Below, one piece after another: positions 1 to 12,539 of a DNA stretch of 64,000 nt. The position numbers and the translations under genes were made by a program. Within the stretch, counting starts at the first letter, position 1. The number at the start of each line of letters is the position of its first letter. The stretch lies in the NCBI RefSeq assembly GCF_051106095.1, contig NC_135788.1, forward strand, positions 38,898,001 through 38,962,000. The letters run 5' to 3'. The notes under the pieces are model-generated. The model worked only from the letters and a program-made list of their open reading frames with translations. It had not been told where the DNA came from and made no database searches. Source of the DNA: Pogona vitticeps (taxonomy: Eukaryota > Chordata > Lepidosauria > Squamata > Agamidae).

Positions 1-529
1 ATGCAAGACCCACTGGAAATGTACAGAAAACAAAGGGGCAGGTCGGAAATGCAAAGAAAACAAAGGAAAAAACCAAGGGAAGTATGCAGGACCCATCGGA
101 AATGGAGGGGGGAACCAACCAACAAACAAACCCCCCAAGACCCCCATCACAGCACAGAAACATAACCCCCAGCTCAAAAACATGGTGCAAAAACACCCAT
201 AACAGTTTTTTAAAAGCAGAAAACAGCACCTTACCTGCACCTTAGCTTACCAGGCAGCCCCAAGCCTCTCTGAAAACACACACACACACTCACTCAGAAG
301 CAGAAGGAGGCAGTCCCAAGCCTCCTCCTCCGACACACACTCTCTAACTGCTGGGGTGAAAGAGCTACAATGAAGCCTTGTCGCCACCTACAGTTAGAAA
401 TTTGAATTTCCTGCCTTTTTCCTCTGCCTTTTTCTGTCCGTAAGTGGAAGCTCTCGTCGCAAGCAGAAGCAAACTTTTGTGGCCAGAGCTGGTCATAACT
501 AGGGACGTTCGTAAGTCGAGGCACCACTG
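1..529. mobile_element. Mariner-like DNA element, right-hand part (left end outside window)
   Basis: The right end reads GAGGCACCACTG followed by TA. This is the complement of the CAGTGGTGCCTC end seen on the MITEs at 3739 and 25440, so it is probably a related TA-targeting (Tc1/mariner-type) element cut by the window edge. The interior is A-rich and contains degenerate repeats of a motif like GACCCACTGGAAATG. It has no usable transposase frame. The short ORFs inside it are not genes. Only one end is visible, so the family is inferred. Confidence 0.5.
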
Positions 530-1811
530 TATAGGAGATGAAGACACAAAGAAAGTTCTGCTAATTGCTGTCAGTCATGTGTCTTTTTCCCTGTAAAGTA
601 ACTACAGTAGGAGGTACAGTATGCTCTTAGGCTGCATTAGAGAAGTCACTGATTCTCTCTGCATACTCTGTCCACTTCCCTCATGGATGAATGGCCCTGT
701 ATAGACCACAGTGTTCAAGGTATTTAAATACGTTCTGAGGTTCTGAATTACCAATAGGATTTCTGTATTTGTTTTGCAGTAAAATGATTTACATTATTTC
801 CAAACAAATGGGAGGTGCCAGGCAGATTTATAACTTAGCCTTGCTCAAACAGGAGTATGGGTGACAAATACTTTTTTGTAAATATAAGTAACACCCAAAA
901 GCTTTGTTTTCTTCCACTGGCAGTTTTGGACAGCACTAAAAGCAGCAGAACAATCAATTACACTTCATTATAAATTGACTTTGACTGTCTTGGCCTATCC
1001 ACAGTTGGTCTGTAATGAGGTTACTATTGATTGGTGTTTTGTTTGCAAGTTCTTTTCTCTATGGAGTGCTATTGAAGTTGACAAAAAGCTTCTCATGTGT
1101 GAGCTCCACTACTTCATCAACCTTCGGAAATTATTTTTGAAATTACAGTATAATTTATTTGAACGCAGTGACTCTTGAGGAAAAGAAGATATGCAGTAGT
1201 TATTGAGTTTATTTAACATTGTAGTCATTATTAACAGCATAAAGGTTGCAAGCTGTAAATACACGTATCTCAAGAGTGGTAGATGTACTGCTAATGATGA
1301 TCTTTCAAGAAAGTGAACTGAGGCATAGATTTGCAGCATTTCATGTGGCAGTTAACAAATAATCAGATGATAATTCATGGATACTTGCCAAAACTTGAGA
1401 TGCAATTAGTTTGGTATGCTGAAACAGGGACTGAAGAAGCAATGTGACTTTGTGAAATGGAGAGCAATGTAAGAACAGAATATCAGTTTGGGCACAGTCA
1501 TCTTATCTTTGACCTTTTTGTGTGTATTATTTACAACAAATTAATCTTATTCAGTCGTTCTAACATTCATCATAGGCATGGCTTTTTCCTGTTTTCTTCC
1601 AGAAGTTTGCAGGAATTCCTCCAACCAGTCTTCTGGGGGATCTAGCAAAAAAATTAAAAGTCCTTTCAATTTCTTTTTCATAGCTTACAGCTGAGGAATG
1701 AAGGCTCTGTCTGACATGATGAATCTTCATGAAGATGAGGAAGTGTCTAGATGGGGCTAAGCTCTCTGGGAACTGAAATAGATTGTGTGTTTGGTAGTTT
1801 CCTTGCCCATA
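530..1811. other. Unassigned AT-rich sequence
   Basis: I see no gene, RNA or clear repeat here. A pyrimidine tract plus CAG near 1602 is followed by a short open stretch, but no donor site closes it, so it is not called an exon. Confidence 0.4.
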
Positions 1812-2123
1812 CAGTAGGGGTGGGTAATTAATTTCTATAAGGGGGCCACATGAAAAATCTGAACTGTGTCCAGGGGCCAAACCAACTTTACTTTAAAATA
1901 AAATGAAACAGTGATGTTATGATTGTTTTTATTTTAAACTTGTTAATCTTCACAAATACTAAATAGGTTTTTTTGTGGTATGTTAAAGATAAGCAACTGA
2001 TCAACTTTAGACAAAAAGGCCATAAATGGTTTTGATGTTCAAAACTGTCCGCGGGCCGGAGAGGAGTGGCTCACGGGCTATATGTGGCCCTGACGCCACA
2101 CTTTGCCTAGGTCTGCCCTACAG
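1812..2123. mobile_element. hAT-like MITE (non-autonomous DNA transposon)
   Basis: The ends are inverted: CAGTAGGGGTGGG on the left and GTCTGCCCTACAG on the right. Both arms carry the 'GGGCCACA' / 'GCGGGCCGG' words typical of hAT-type MITEs in reptiles. The centre is AT-rich and non-coding. I could not see a clean 8-bp target duplication, so the superfamily is an inference from end sequence and layout. Confidence 0.45.
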
Positions 2124-3560
2124 CATGTCTCTTAGGTAACTACCAGACCCCTAATCTCTTGTGGCTCCAAGAGAACTTAGCTTCCCCACTTTCTGTTTGT
2201 CTGGTTCAGATATTAATATTATCTTCGTTTATAAGTCGAATGTAGTACCATTCTGTGTGGTGCTAAATTTGTGTTATACTACACATATCTAGCTGAGTGT
2301 TCCAAAACTAGTGGTGCTCAAGTTCTATGTAATTCATCGAGTACTACAGGTCTAGAAAGCAATATAGTTCCACCTGCTTCAGGATTTTGAAGGATTTTAA
2401 TTCAAATGTTACAGCTCATACTGGAAAACTCTGAAGAATAAGGAACAATGGAACAGAACCCAATCTTAAAAATGCTGCTATAACAGATAGATGCTTAGGA
2501 TGTATCTTCTTAACTACACCGATATAATATGGCTAGTATTACCATCTCCCCTCTGTCTTTATTACTCATGTGGTACTACATAGGTATGCTTATGTAAACG
2601 TTTTAAACAAAAAAAGTGAAAGTGTTATATTGAATGCCACTACATATTTGTGACAAAAATCTGCGTAGTAAGGTAGAATATGTGCAATTTATTCTCATCA
2701 AGAAGGGTAATTGCTGTTTCCATCTTCTACTATTATTTGGTTCAAGCCTAAAACATATGTGGTTCTTTTTCAGGGTAATTCAATTTGAGAATGTTCATTA
2801 AAATGTCCGAAGTAGTAATTACTCTATTGAAACAATTTAATGGTTCCTTCTCTTAGTCCAGGGTTCAGTAACACCAGGAGATAGCAGGGTGCATACTCAA
2901 ACAGATAAATTCATTTTACAAGCACTTAAACCAGGCATTATGGAATTGTAAAAGCAAGATAATATCTGCATTCATAACTTCAAAGCAATCTTTATGCATT
3001 TCTGAAAGGTTTTTTTTCTGTGACACTGGGGCTGTATAAAGTAGATTTGGTTGAAGCTGCAAAATATACTATGATAGGAGAGACCAGAAAATTAAAATAA
3101 AGCTGCAGCAGTTTAGAATAAAGCTGAAGGAAATAAACTTCAATAGTCAGTGTACAGGAAAACAGAATTTGTAAAGGGATAATAAATCTCAGATTACTTA
3201 AAGTAGTTGGATCTTATATTTTGGACAATGTGGGTTGTCAAATTGGTTTAAGCTGATAAGTGGCAAATATGGTTGTGAGCTTATTTCTATATTGAGGATA
3301 ATGTGTTTTGCACCCTTTTATGTCTTCACAGAATTGTGCATGTGTTGTCAAGTTACTTAAGAGTTACAATGAGCTCCAAAATGTTCTATAGTTAACACCT
3401 ATGTTCCAATATTGTAAAGTGCTGAGATCCTGTGAATTGAAAGTCTTTTTTTAAAAAACTACTTGAGTCAATCCATTTAATGTTAGGGTTTTTTTTCCTG
3501 CCTCCCTCAACTTTTCCTAGCATTGTTTTTTTCCCCCAATAAATCTTCTCATATCTTGTT
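2124..3560. other. Unassigned AT-rich sequence
   Basis: There are no long open frames and no repeat I recognise. It lies upstream of the first visible exon of gene A and may be intron or flank. Confidence 0.4.
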
Positions 3561-3738
3561 ATACGTCCAAAATACAGAAGACACTTTAGTCCTTTCTGCT
3601 TCTATCGAGAATTCAGTTGTGATTTGATCTAGAACTTAGTAATTTGATATGTTAGTTGTCTGTGATATCCATAAAACTCTCCTCCACCACATTTCAAATG
3701 AATCCACTTTTTTCTGTTCATTTCTTCATAATCAAATA
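3561..3738 (-). mobile_element. RTE-type LINE fragment, left piece (split by a MITE)
   Basis: The segment containing 'CATTTCAAATGAATCCAC' matches the RTE-like fragment near 54130-54160 in the same order and orientation. The match resumes after the MITE at 3739-4175, so this is one old LINE copy with a later insertion. It is heavily decayed and has no open frame. Confidence 0.5.
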
Positions 3739-4175
3739 CAGTGGTGCCTCGCTTGATGAGGATAATTCGTTCCATTGAAATCACTGTACAGCGAAATCCT
3801 CGTCAAGCGAAACGAAAAAGCCCATTGAAATGCATTGAAACCAGTTCAATGTGTTCCAGTGGGCTAAATACCTCAGCATCCAGCAAAGATCCTCCATAAG
3901 GGTGGCCATATTTTGTGCTTGTAAAGCAAGGAATATGTCCTGAAAACACAGCGGGGAGCCATTTTGCACAGTGGGCAGCCATTTTATAGCCGTCGATCAG
4001 CTGTTTCTAAATCGGCATTTAGCGAAAAATCGGTTCCTGAAGCAGGGAACTGATCACCGTTAAGTGAAATTTCCCTATCTAAACATCATTTTGCGATCAC
4101 AAAAGCGATCGCAAAAACTTCATCATCAAGCGGTTTCGTCATTTAACAAGATAATCATTAAGCTAGGCACCACTG
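3739..4175. mobile_element. Mariner-like MITE, about 437 bp, TA duplication
   Basis: It begins CAGTGGTGCCTCGCTTGATG and ends CTAGGCACCACTG, with TA on both sides (3737-3738 and 4176-4177). Ends of this kind with a TA target duplication are typical of Tc1/mariner. The interior has inverted subterminal words (CGAAATCCTCGTCAAGCG near the left, CAAGCGGTTTCGTC near the right) and no transposase. It shares its ends, length and interior with the copy at 25440-25873. It sits inside an older RTE LINE fragment. Confidence 0.75.
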
Positions 4176-4177
4176 TA

Positions 4178-4660
4178 ATGACATCTATATATAGTGATTA
4201 GGTAAACTGTAGTCTGAACAGTCTTAACCTTGGTCTACAACAGTATGTCCTTACCATTCAGGATCTTTTCTAGTTCCTCCACAGCTACTATTCCCAGTAT
4301 CAATCACCTTTTGATTCCTTGGTTGTGATCTCCATTTGGTTAATGCTTGAAGCAAAGTATAGACAATCTTTGATAATTTCTTTATTAAGATAAAAAGTTA
4401 TGTAATTTTGCAGTCGTTATTTTTGTCTTCTTAATTTTCAGATGGTTTTGCACATTCTTATTTTATCTTCATCAGTATTCATTTCAGAGCATTGCTATTT
4501 TCTGCCCATTATGTGATATCATCTGCATAAATTATTGTTTCTTCCTCCAGTTTTCATCCGTCTTACAATTATAAATTATAAATTACCAAACAATTTTTTG
4601 TAAGATATGCTGTCATAAAATAATGTTCTAAAATTTAGTGGTCTATGTTAAACATTACTG
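4178..4660 (-). mobile_element. RTE-type LINE fragment, right piece
   Basis: It continues the RTE fragment from 3561-3738 after the MITE. The text around 4300-4550 follows, in order and with much divergence, the RT-region text at 54290-54600 (for example 'CTTCATTTGGTTTGATG' there against 'TCTCCATTTGGTTAATG' here). It is a non-coding remnant on the minus strand. Confidence 0.5.
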
Positions 4661-5479
4661 AATAGATTAAGAACCTTGTGGTTTAGGATCCAGGACAGTG
4701 AGATGATGATGATGATTGTCAACTTGGATACTGCCCCATAGTGTTAGAGCACTCTCTGGGTGGTTTACAACATTATTATGCAAGGAACAAATTGAGGGCA
4801 TATTAAGAGTTTTGCTTGCCTGGTTATTTTCTTTATTAACTGTTTTGATATTTATAAAATTCATTTTTCTTTTCTATCCATTTCCTGAAATTTAATGATT
4901 GATTTGCCTCTTTACTGAGCAGTAATCCAATAATCAAAATAATACTTTACCTTTATAGGAAGTGTTTGAAATAGTAAGTGATTTTTATACCACATTGTAA
5001 GTTTAAAACAGGAGTCTGTGCTTAGTGGTTATGCAGTGCCTGCAATTTACCACTTTCATTCTACAATATCCAATCTAGAATGTTCTGTTTCACTGCCCAT
5101 CAAGAACCACATCTTGCAATGCTGTAGCCAGTACTACTTTCTTTGTTGAAAGCAACTGCCGTCTATTACTATAGGTGTGAATGCTGTTGTTACTTGGACG
5201 CCATACCATTTGCTAGGAAATGGAATTATAGGGAAAATAACAAATCTCTGACTCTGACTGTAAAGGCAACATTGAATGCTTGAAGGGATTTTGTGGGGGG
5301 GGGGGGTAGAAAAGACATAACGAATACAAGAAAGCTTCAAAAACAAGAATGCCTTTGGGATTTTGAGATATGAAAAGAAGTAGAGGTTTCAGAGATCTAT
5401 TAAGAATCTCAAGCAAGAGCTGCCTGAGAATTAAGGAGAAAAGTAGGGAACCCCGGTAGACCCACTGTGTCAAACATTA
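4661..5479. other. Mostly unassigned sequence with a weak old repeat
   Basis: Around 4686-4800 there is a short ATG-repeat run and a 'CTCTCTGGGTGGTTTACAA' word that resembles 3' ends of old reptilian LINEs. A run of G lies at 5296-5305. Nothing else is supported. Confidence 0.3.
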
Positions 5480-5850
5480 ATACAGTCACTGTTGGGGTAT
5501 GTGGATATGTGGACTCCATCCTCAAAATATATGTCACCAATAAGAGACAACACATTTTCTAAGGAAACCTCAATCCACTCATGACCTCCATAATAACACC
5601 ATTTCAGCCACAATAGACATAGAAGCTGTCTATGTGAACATCCCACTCAGAGATGGACTACAGGTTGTCAGGAACATTATTCAAAATAAGGGCAAAACAC
5701 ACATAGACACCAGCGTTTGTGACTTTGTACTCACATACAGCTATTTCACCTTTGATAATAAAACCTACCTCTAAATCAACAGAGCCGCCATGGGTGCTTC
5801 CATGGCTCCACAATAGGTGTATGTGTTTATGGCCAACCTAAAACAACACA
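5480..5850 (+). mobile_element. Penelope-like element, reverse-transcriptase fragment
   Basis: Translation on the plus strand gives RT-like words: 'AVYVNIPLRDGL' near 5615-5650, then 'YFTFDNKTYL' and 'AAMGASMAP' near 5740-5810. Order and spacing fit the Penelope-like RT pattern (LYTNIP..., then F-x-F-x-x-x-x-Y-x-Q, then GTAMG-x-x-x-AP). It is a decayed fragment of about 370 bp without the endonuclease part. The Penelope call rests on these motifs. Confidence 0.6.
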
Positions 5851-5899
5851 CTCAAGAAGGAAGTCACTGGAAAAAATGTTTTAAGAAAGAAAGAGTAAG

Positions 5900-6650
5900 T
5901 CATAGAGGAGAGTTTCTATTCTGGATTGTGATTGGATTCTGATTCAAAACTAAGTAGTTCCTCTTCTTTGACAGGATAAATCACAGGAGACACAGTACTG
6001 TTAACCAAACATTTACTTTCTGAGGGAGGGGGAATATCTATCACAACTTCTGTAGGTCCAACGGGACCGGCAACTAACGAAGATTCAGACCACAACATAG
6101 GAAGTCCATTAACTAGTCCTTTATCCTTTAATGCAGAGATCCTCCAAATCTCTCACAGTCCGTAGGCTTTCTCAAAGGGTTGCTCCTCACCACGCAGATT
6201 GTTCCACAGCACGGGTGTCAAGCCCAGTCTCCCTTGCACAGTGTCTGTGTTGCCGGAATAGAATCTGATTGCACCACATTCCTCCAGGGACCCTTCCCCC
6301 TCAGATATACATATACGATTCTATAGGATCTATTTCTCCCAATTGTATTTCTAGACTTGGACCTCCTCGCCCCCGTGCATAGCCACCTCCTCTTTTTCTC
6401 TTCCCTTCCTCTCTCTGAGGAACAATAAAAACATACAGTTCTTCCTCCTCCTCTGGTCCCACACTCTCTTCTTTTGCTTCTCTCTCCAGACTAATCCATT
6501 CCTCTAAACCCCAGCTTCTCTCCCTTTTTGTCTTCTCCTCTCCTGTCATCAAGAAGCCTTCTGTCACCTCCTCTCTCTTTCCCGCTTTTTTGCTCTCCCC
6601 TGCTCTTCAGTCACCTCTCCCCCTACGGTTAGGTTCTCCATCCTAGTAGG
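5900..6650 (-). other. Purine-rich (minus strand) stretch with short open frames, origin unclear
   Basis: On the minus strand two short open frames lie at 6567-6301 and 6098-5916. The first is Glu/Arg/Lys/Gly-rich and contains 'EEEEELYVF' and a Gly/Arg run. I recognise no domain and see no convincing splice sites. This could be the 5' part of a retroelement or plain low-complexity sequence. Confidence 0.25.
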
Positions 6651-7477
6651 CAAGGTGGACAAAAGGGTGCTGACTCCTTCTGCCCCAGATGATCGAGGGG
6701 ACGGCTCACTTCCATGCTTGACCATGACATTAGCCTCCTCTTCACATGGATGTAGACAGTGACGAGTTGGACTTTTATTGAAAACAGGAACAATAGAGAG
6801 AAAAGGAGCAAAACATTTTATGAACTACTCATGGGACACCCCCACCCCCCCCACACACACAAATAAGAATGTGCACAAATAATTAATTGTCTTTATTTCA
6901 TGACTGGAAGCTAGCAGATTTAATGTACTAGAAGTTCTGAATGACTTCAAAAAGCAAATAAACAAATTTGTTATTTTGAGCAGCTAGTTTTAGGGTCACT
7001 AATGAAGAGAAGAAATGCAGAGCTCTGTGTGTGCTCTTGTTATCCTCCTGCCAGGACATAATAATTAAAACTAAACTCAGTTCAGATTGGCTTGTTAGAT
7101 TTTGCAAAAAAGATTTAAAATACCACTGAGAGAGAAATGTAAAAAGAGAAAGTAGTTTTTCTTTTCCATATCTGCATATGAGGAAAACAGGGAGGAAGTC
7201 GATCTTTTGTAATAGTGTCTGGCAGTTCACAGGTCAAGATGAGCCAAGCAGGAAAATCTCAAGATGGCTGTCTTAATGTGAAATAGTCGCAGACGTTTCT
7301 GGGAGAGGCAGAAAGTTTCCTTTCTCCATTCCCCTGGGTTCTGATGCAGCATTGGATAATAAAGAGAATTGCAGTGGGGTGTATGGTTTTGCAGCTGTCA
7401 CTCTGCAGGGAGGAATCGACCAAATCTGTCACATGCAGCATATTTTGAAATTTAAACAGCCTACTCTCTTTTTACAG
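6651..7477. other. Sequence leading to the first visible exon of gene A
   Basis: No repeat is recognised apart from a C-rich run near 6838-6858. The final bases (CTACTCTCTTTTTACAG, ending 7477) form a good splice acceptor. Confidence 0.45.
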
Positions 7478-7553
7478 ATGATTCATACTATCAAGACTCT
7501 GATAGAAAATTCGGATAATGTATATGAAAAAATAGTCCAATGCCAAAAAGCAG
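7478..7553 (+). CDS. Gene A, internal coding exon (unrecognised helical protein)
   Basis: This 76-nt exon encodes 25 codons plus one base, starting with ATG-ATT-CAT: 'MIHTIKTLIENSDNVYEKI' followed by 'VQCQKA'. The acceptor is a pyrimidine tract ending TTTTTACAG, and the donor is CAG|GTAAGG, a near-consensus site. The single leftover base joins in phase to the exon at 13255 (G+CC gives Ala). The initial ATG is probably an internal Met, because the exon has a full acceptor in front of it; the true start is likely upstream of or outside the window. The spacing of I/L/V residues suggests an amphipathic helix, possibly coiled coil. I do not recognise the family. The exon call rests on matched splice sites and phase across three exons, not on homology. 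Confidence 0.75.
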
Positions 7554-8071
7554 GTAAGGATTACTGTTGTCTTAAATATGAAAATAAATGTGAACAAGTT
7601 TTACAGCAATCCCTACTGTGTTCATAAATGCTAGTAAACACAACAAAAACATTTTGCTTGAAGATTGTGTGTAGCCTTCCAAAATTCTATAGATATATTA
7701 CTTTCTGGTTTTGAGTTAAAGATTTCAAAGTATTACATGAGTTGCAACTTATGTAATTTTCAGTAATTTTCGGTAATAATTTTCATAATTACTGAAAGTC
7801 CCTATAATGGCTATCTGTTTACTATGTCATTTCAATCATTCATTTTCTTTTACAATGGGTATAAACTTCATTTTTGGCTAAATAAAGTGTTTAGAAGACA
7901 AGTGACTTGTGAAAGGTCACAAAATAGTTTAACTAGGATGAAAATCAAGGTTTCTTCAGTCTGCCTGTTCCAAAACTGGAAAAGTGTTAACTGAGATGAT
8001 AATTAAATGAACACCTTCATCCTGACAATGAGCAATTTAATAGTGGCTTAAATCGTACAGTATATAGAATA

Positions 8072-8256
8072 CCCAGTGTGGTGTAGTGGATAGTTACAGA
8101 CTAGGACTCAGGAGACCTGGGTGTGAATTCCTGCTCCGCCATGAAAACTTACTGGGAGTGTGGAACTGATAAAACCACTCCTTAAACAATTACCTTGAAA
8201 ACCCAGTTAGAGTCACTATAAGTTGGTTGCTATTTGACAGCATACAACAGCAACAA
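8072..8256 (+). mobile_element. tRNA-headed SINE (Sauria/Squam type)
   Basis: It starts 'CCCAGTGTGGTGTAGTGGAT', where TGGTGTAGTGGAT is an A-box-like word. 'GGTGTGAATTC' further on matches a B box. The 3' part reads 'GAGTCACTATAAGTTGG...' and ends in 'CAACAGCAACAA', the tail shared with Bov-B-mobilised SINEs. Length and layout fit reptilian tRNA SINEs. A reverse-oriented relative lies at 26010-26212. Confidence 0.75.
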
Positions 8257-8324
8257 ATCATATACATCATATTAATAATACATCATATATAACATCTCAC
8301 TAAATTATTTACCTCTTCTGTTTG

Positions 8325-9122
8325 ATTATGCAGTAGAGAAATTGGGCTGAAAACAACAGAATGAAATTTGACAGGGATAGGTCCAAAGTTCTACATTTAG
8401 GAAAACACACACCAAATGCACAGATGTAAGTTGGCTTAATAATACTATGAGTTAGAAGGATCTTGGAATTTTTGTGGATTGCAAGATGAATATGATCCAA
8501 CAGTGTGATATCACTGCAAAAAAAGAGGCAAATGCTATTTTTGTTTGCATTAATAGGAGTATAGTCTCCAAAATCCTGTGAGGTACTAGTCCCCCTCTAT
8601 TCAGTACCGGTTAGGCCTTTTCTAGAATACTTTGTCCAGTTTTGGACACTGCACTTTAAGAAGGATGGAAACAAACTGGAGCAAGTTCAGATGAGGGCAA
8701 CAAGGATGATCAGGGAATTGGAAATCAAGCCGTCTGAGGAACAATTGAAAGAACTGGGCATGTTTAGCCTTGAGAAAAGAAGACTGAAGGAATATATGAT
8801 GGCACTTTTCAAATACTTAATGGTAGTCATACAGAGGAAGGGCAGGCTCTGTTTTTGGTCATTCCAGAGTGCAGGGCTCGTAATAATGGGCTCAGGCTAC
8901 AGGATATTCAGACTGAATATCAGGAAACACTTCTTAACTGTTAGAGCAGTATGACAATGGAACCAATTACCTTGGGATCTGGTGAGTGCTCCAGTGCTAG
9001 AGGCATTCAAGAGAAAATTGGACAACCTTTTATCAGATCTGCTTCGATTTAGATTTCTGCACTGAGCAGGGGATTGGAATCAATAGTCTTATAGGCCCTT
9101 TCCAACTGAACTATTCTATATA
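8325..9122 (+). mobile_element. CR1 LINE 3' fragment
   Basis: Classic CR1 C-terminal text is visible in decayed frames: 'KLEQVQMRATRMIREL' near 8675-8720, 'LGMFSLEKRRLKEY' at 8753-8795 and 'RLNIRKHFLTVRAV' near 8910-8950. The 3' end reads 'CCTTTCCAACTGAACTATTCTAT', the usual CR1 tail region. The copy is 5'-truncated and has several frame breaks. Confidence 0.85.
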
Positions 9123-10364
9123 TGGATATAAAATAAAATACACAGGTGTGAAATATTTGAATTAATCTTGGTTGTGCAGTGTTGACAAAATTCTGTACAG
9201 AAGTGGCCAAGCAAAACACTGTGGATGAATTATTTCTGATACACTATCATGAACTTGAAGGCAGCCATCTAATCTCAGAAATTCATGAGAATCAGACATT
9301 AGCTGCAATAAAGCATTCCAGTGTGAGAAAAATAGCTTTTGATGTTGCACTTAGGATCAGTATTCTTCAGTGTATGTGGGGATAGGGTAGCACATGTAGA
9401 TATAAATGCATAATCTTAATATGTGAGTGAAAGCATAAAAAAAATCTCTATACTGGAAGGGATGCTGGACCACAAATTATAATCTTGTGATTTATCAGAC
9501 TAAATTCTTGCAAGCTTCCAATAGCTACCAATTTAATACTTATTAATTTGTTGAGAAAGAAAATCAGTTAACTCGACATACTCTGTTAATTAAGCTAATT
9601 GTTGGCTTATGTAACAGATTCTTTGCCTAATTGAAGTTCTCTGTTAAAGTTTAAACAAGGAGTACAAGAGTTTGTCTTAAAATTGTTCTCATTCAAATGT
9701 TATAATGTATGTTAACACTGCTTCAAAATGTAGGTGGAGTATCATATGACTGTGCCACATCCCACACAAAAGCTTTGCCTTCACGTGGTAAAGCAGTATG
9801 CCAAATGAAGGTTGATGTCCCTTTCAAAGGACCTATTTAATCTTTGGCAATTTTTTGAGCAATAAATGATCTAATTTAAACTTCCTGTGAATTCTACAAG
9901 GAGCATTAAGTATAGTTTACAGACTTTGTTTTTTATTGGTTCTTTTGTTTACAGCTATTTTTCTGGATTGAATTTTGTTGCTAAGATACCATTTTTTAAT
10001 GTCCTGATTTTTTATAAAGTGAAAATCTCCATTGCAAACTTTTACAACAACAAATACTGTTTAAAGGGTATTTGTGGGGTTCTTTTGAAGAGCAGGATAA
10101 TGGAAGAAACTCATTGTATTTCTCTGACTCAAGATTCATAGAGCCACAGCTATACCTTGTGATTGTGAAAAGCATACATAGGAGCTTGTTTGATTCACAA
10201 CTGAAGACCTTGTCTGATAATACAGTTTTCTGTATGAAAGCCATTTTAAACTAAGTCTTTCATTGTAGCAGATATTTTAAGCAGCAAACAGTGTAGCTGT
10301 CTAGCCACTTTTCATGACAGTTGCAGTCTGCCACCACAAATACTTGATGGTCTATTATTATCTA

Positions 10365-10469
10365 GTTGACCAAACTCCAGCAGGCAGTGGAAGACAAGAG
10401 GGCCTGGCGTGCTTTGGTCCATGTGGTCACGAAGAGTGGGACATGGCTTAACGACTAAACAGCAACAAT
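10365..10469 (+). mobile_element. Bov-B LINE, short 3' end
   Basis: 'GGCAGTGGAAGACAAGAGGG', then 'TGGTCC', and 'GACTAAACAGCAACAAT' reproduce the last ~100 bp of Bov-B, as seen also at 44311-44650 and, reversed, at 19038. Only the extreme 3' end is present. Confidence 0.75.
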
Positions 10470-11414
10470 ATTATGAACTTAAAACATGTACAATGTGAAG
10501 TGATAACAATGTAGTAATTGGGTGCATGGAAGTGATGCAGCAAAGCAATTGTAATTTTAGACACAATGAAAAATATTTTGTATTTTCACCAAGCCATATT
10601 AGTGAGCACTTTTTATTATGATTTCAGGTCTCTTCCCACTTCCCCCAATAATAAGCAATTATTATTTGTCCATCACAGGGAATCCAAGCATATTTTCTCA
10701 ACATAAGAAACCCTGACAGACCTTTTGCCGGTTATATCAATACTCAGTATATATTTTGAGAAACTTTGTTTTGCTTTGTACCTGAAGCAACAAAAATATT
10801 ATCTGTAATGTCTACTATTAAACTGGTGGGTTTTTTAATGTCTTAAAATTATATCCACAGGCCTTTTACCAAATAAAACCATATATAGAAAGCTGTTATT
10901 CAGTTTCTATGCATCATAAATGTCTCACTCTTCCAAACCTGTCAGTTACTTTTTCATTTATGCTGTTTTATTAACAGGTGTAACAGTTATTAACAGAGCA
11001 AGTGTAAGCTTATTTGCTCATATATCAATCTCACTAAGTTCATTTAATTTAATTACTAATTTAAGTGTGCTTAGAACTGTAGTCAGATACAGTACATATT
11101 GGAATATAAAGATATTAGTACTTTCTCCTCCCAGACATTAACCTTCCTTTTACTACTTATTTGTTTGTTGCCATCTTGTTTACCAGAATTCCTAATTTCC
11201 AATTTAACAGAGTGATTTAGACTGCAATCCTGTTGTTAGCTCACTAACTTTAAGTACCAGTGAGCTAAGTGGAAATTACTTCTGAATAGTCATGTATAAT
11301 TTTGCAATGCAGGAAAAGCAACCACAAGAAAGTAATAAGCCATATTTGTCATATTTTGGGAAGATATAACAGAATAAATATTGGCACACATTTATATATA
11401 TTTAGGTTATTTTG

Positions 11415-11690
11415 GATGTTTTTTTTTCCAGAACAGCTTTCAATAATAAAACACAATAAAACACATACTAAAACAACACATATCAGGACAGACTGAACAT
11501 TCCACCTAAAAAAATCATAACATGAAAGAATCTTAGAGGCCTAGATAAGAAAGAAATTTTCACCTGGTACTGAAAAACAAAGATAATGCCAGAAAAGCCT
11601 GAGGAAGGCTTCCACAAACTGGGTGCCACAGTTGGAAAGGCATTTGTAAAAAGCAATCATAGGCAGTTTGAGTCCAAGGATTGTTTTTTT
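11415..11690 (+). mobile_element. Old L2/CR1-like LINE remnant
   Basis: The run 'AATAAAACACAATAAAACAC', followed by 'GAGGAAGGCTTCCACAAACT' and 'GGGTGCCAC', resembles the 3' region of old reptilian L2/CR1 LINEs. There is no open frame. The call is by word resemblance only. Confidence 0.3.
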
Positions 11691-12539
11691 TTTTTTGGCA
11701 GCTATTATGCACACAAATACAGTGTCTTTTTATTCTCCTAGAGATGAATATACCCAGTTTTAAATCAAAGTGATTATTTTGCTATAGCAAATCTCAGACA
11801 ATTTATATAAAATGTTCTTAATATTTTGCTGGTGGAGGCTTTATCTATGGGACATCCCTTCAATTTCTTTGCCTTCCCTAGGTGGTACATTCCATCTTCT
11901 AGTGTAAGCTTTAAGATTAGAGATGTTCATGACATTACTTTGCATAATTTGTATGTACAGTATAAGCAAAATTATGTATTTTGATAAATGTTTTAGGCTA
12001 AAATTCTGTAAACCCAAGTGAACAAGGTCAGTAGTCAGAGCTTAGGAGCTATTTCAAGGGCACCAATTTACCTTGCCACTGTTATATGGAACATAGTGCT
12101 TTTGCTATCAGTTTGTGAATTTCACATTGTTGTGGTGGTGAGAAGCAAATCCTAGACCCTTTCCCCCATCATGTCTCCAGTTTATATATATGTATATATG
12201 AATATATTGTGTATATTCTTTTTTCCTGCTTGGAAATTTGTCAGATTTAATCACAGAAGCAGGAGATTTATTATTTCTATTAACAGTTCTTGTAGATAAA
12301 ATCATGGTGGGCCAAAGGCAGGATATGATGCTTTCAGAAGTGGAGAAAGGTGGGAAAATCATTCTGAAAACATCTGTAATGGTCTTTGGTTGTAGTCAAG
12401 GAACTGCACCAGTTCACATCACATTGTTTGCATTAATAAAGTACTTTATTAATACCCATGGTCATTTTTTAAAGTCCATGGGCAATACTGGATGTATTGT
12501 GTAACAGTACAAGTTGTGTCGACTGGAATCAAGAACCTA

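Noticed and set aside
1603-1680. Possible exon after a TTTTCTTCCAG acceptor
   Set aside because: The frame stays open for only about 26 codons and no good donor closes it in a phase that fits the 7478 exon.
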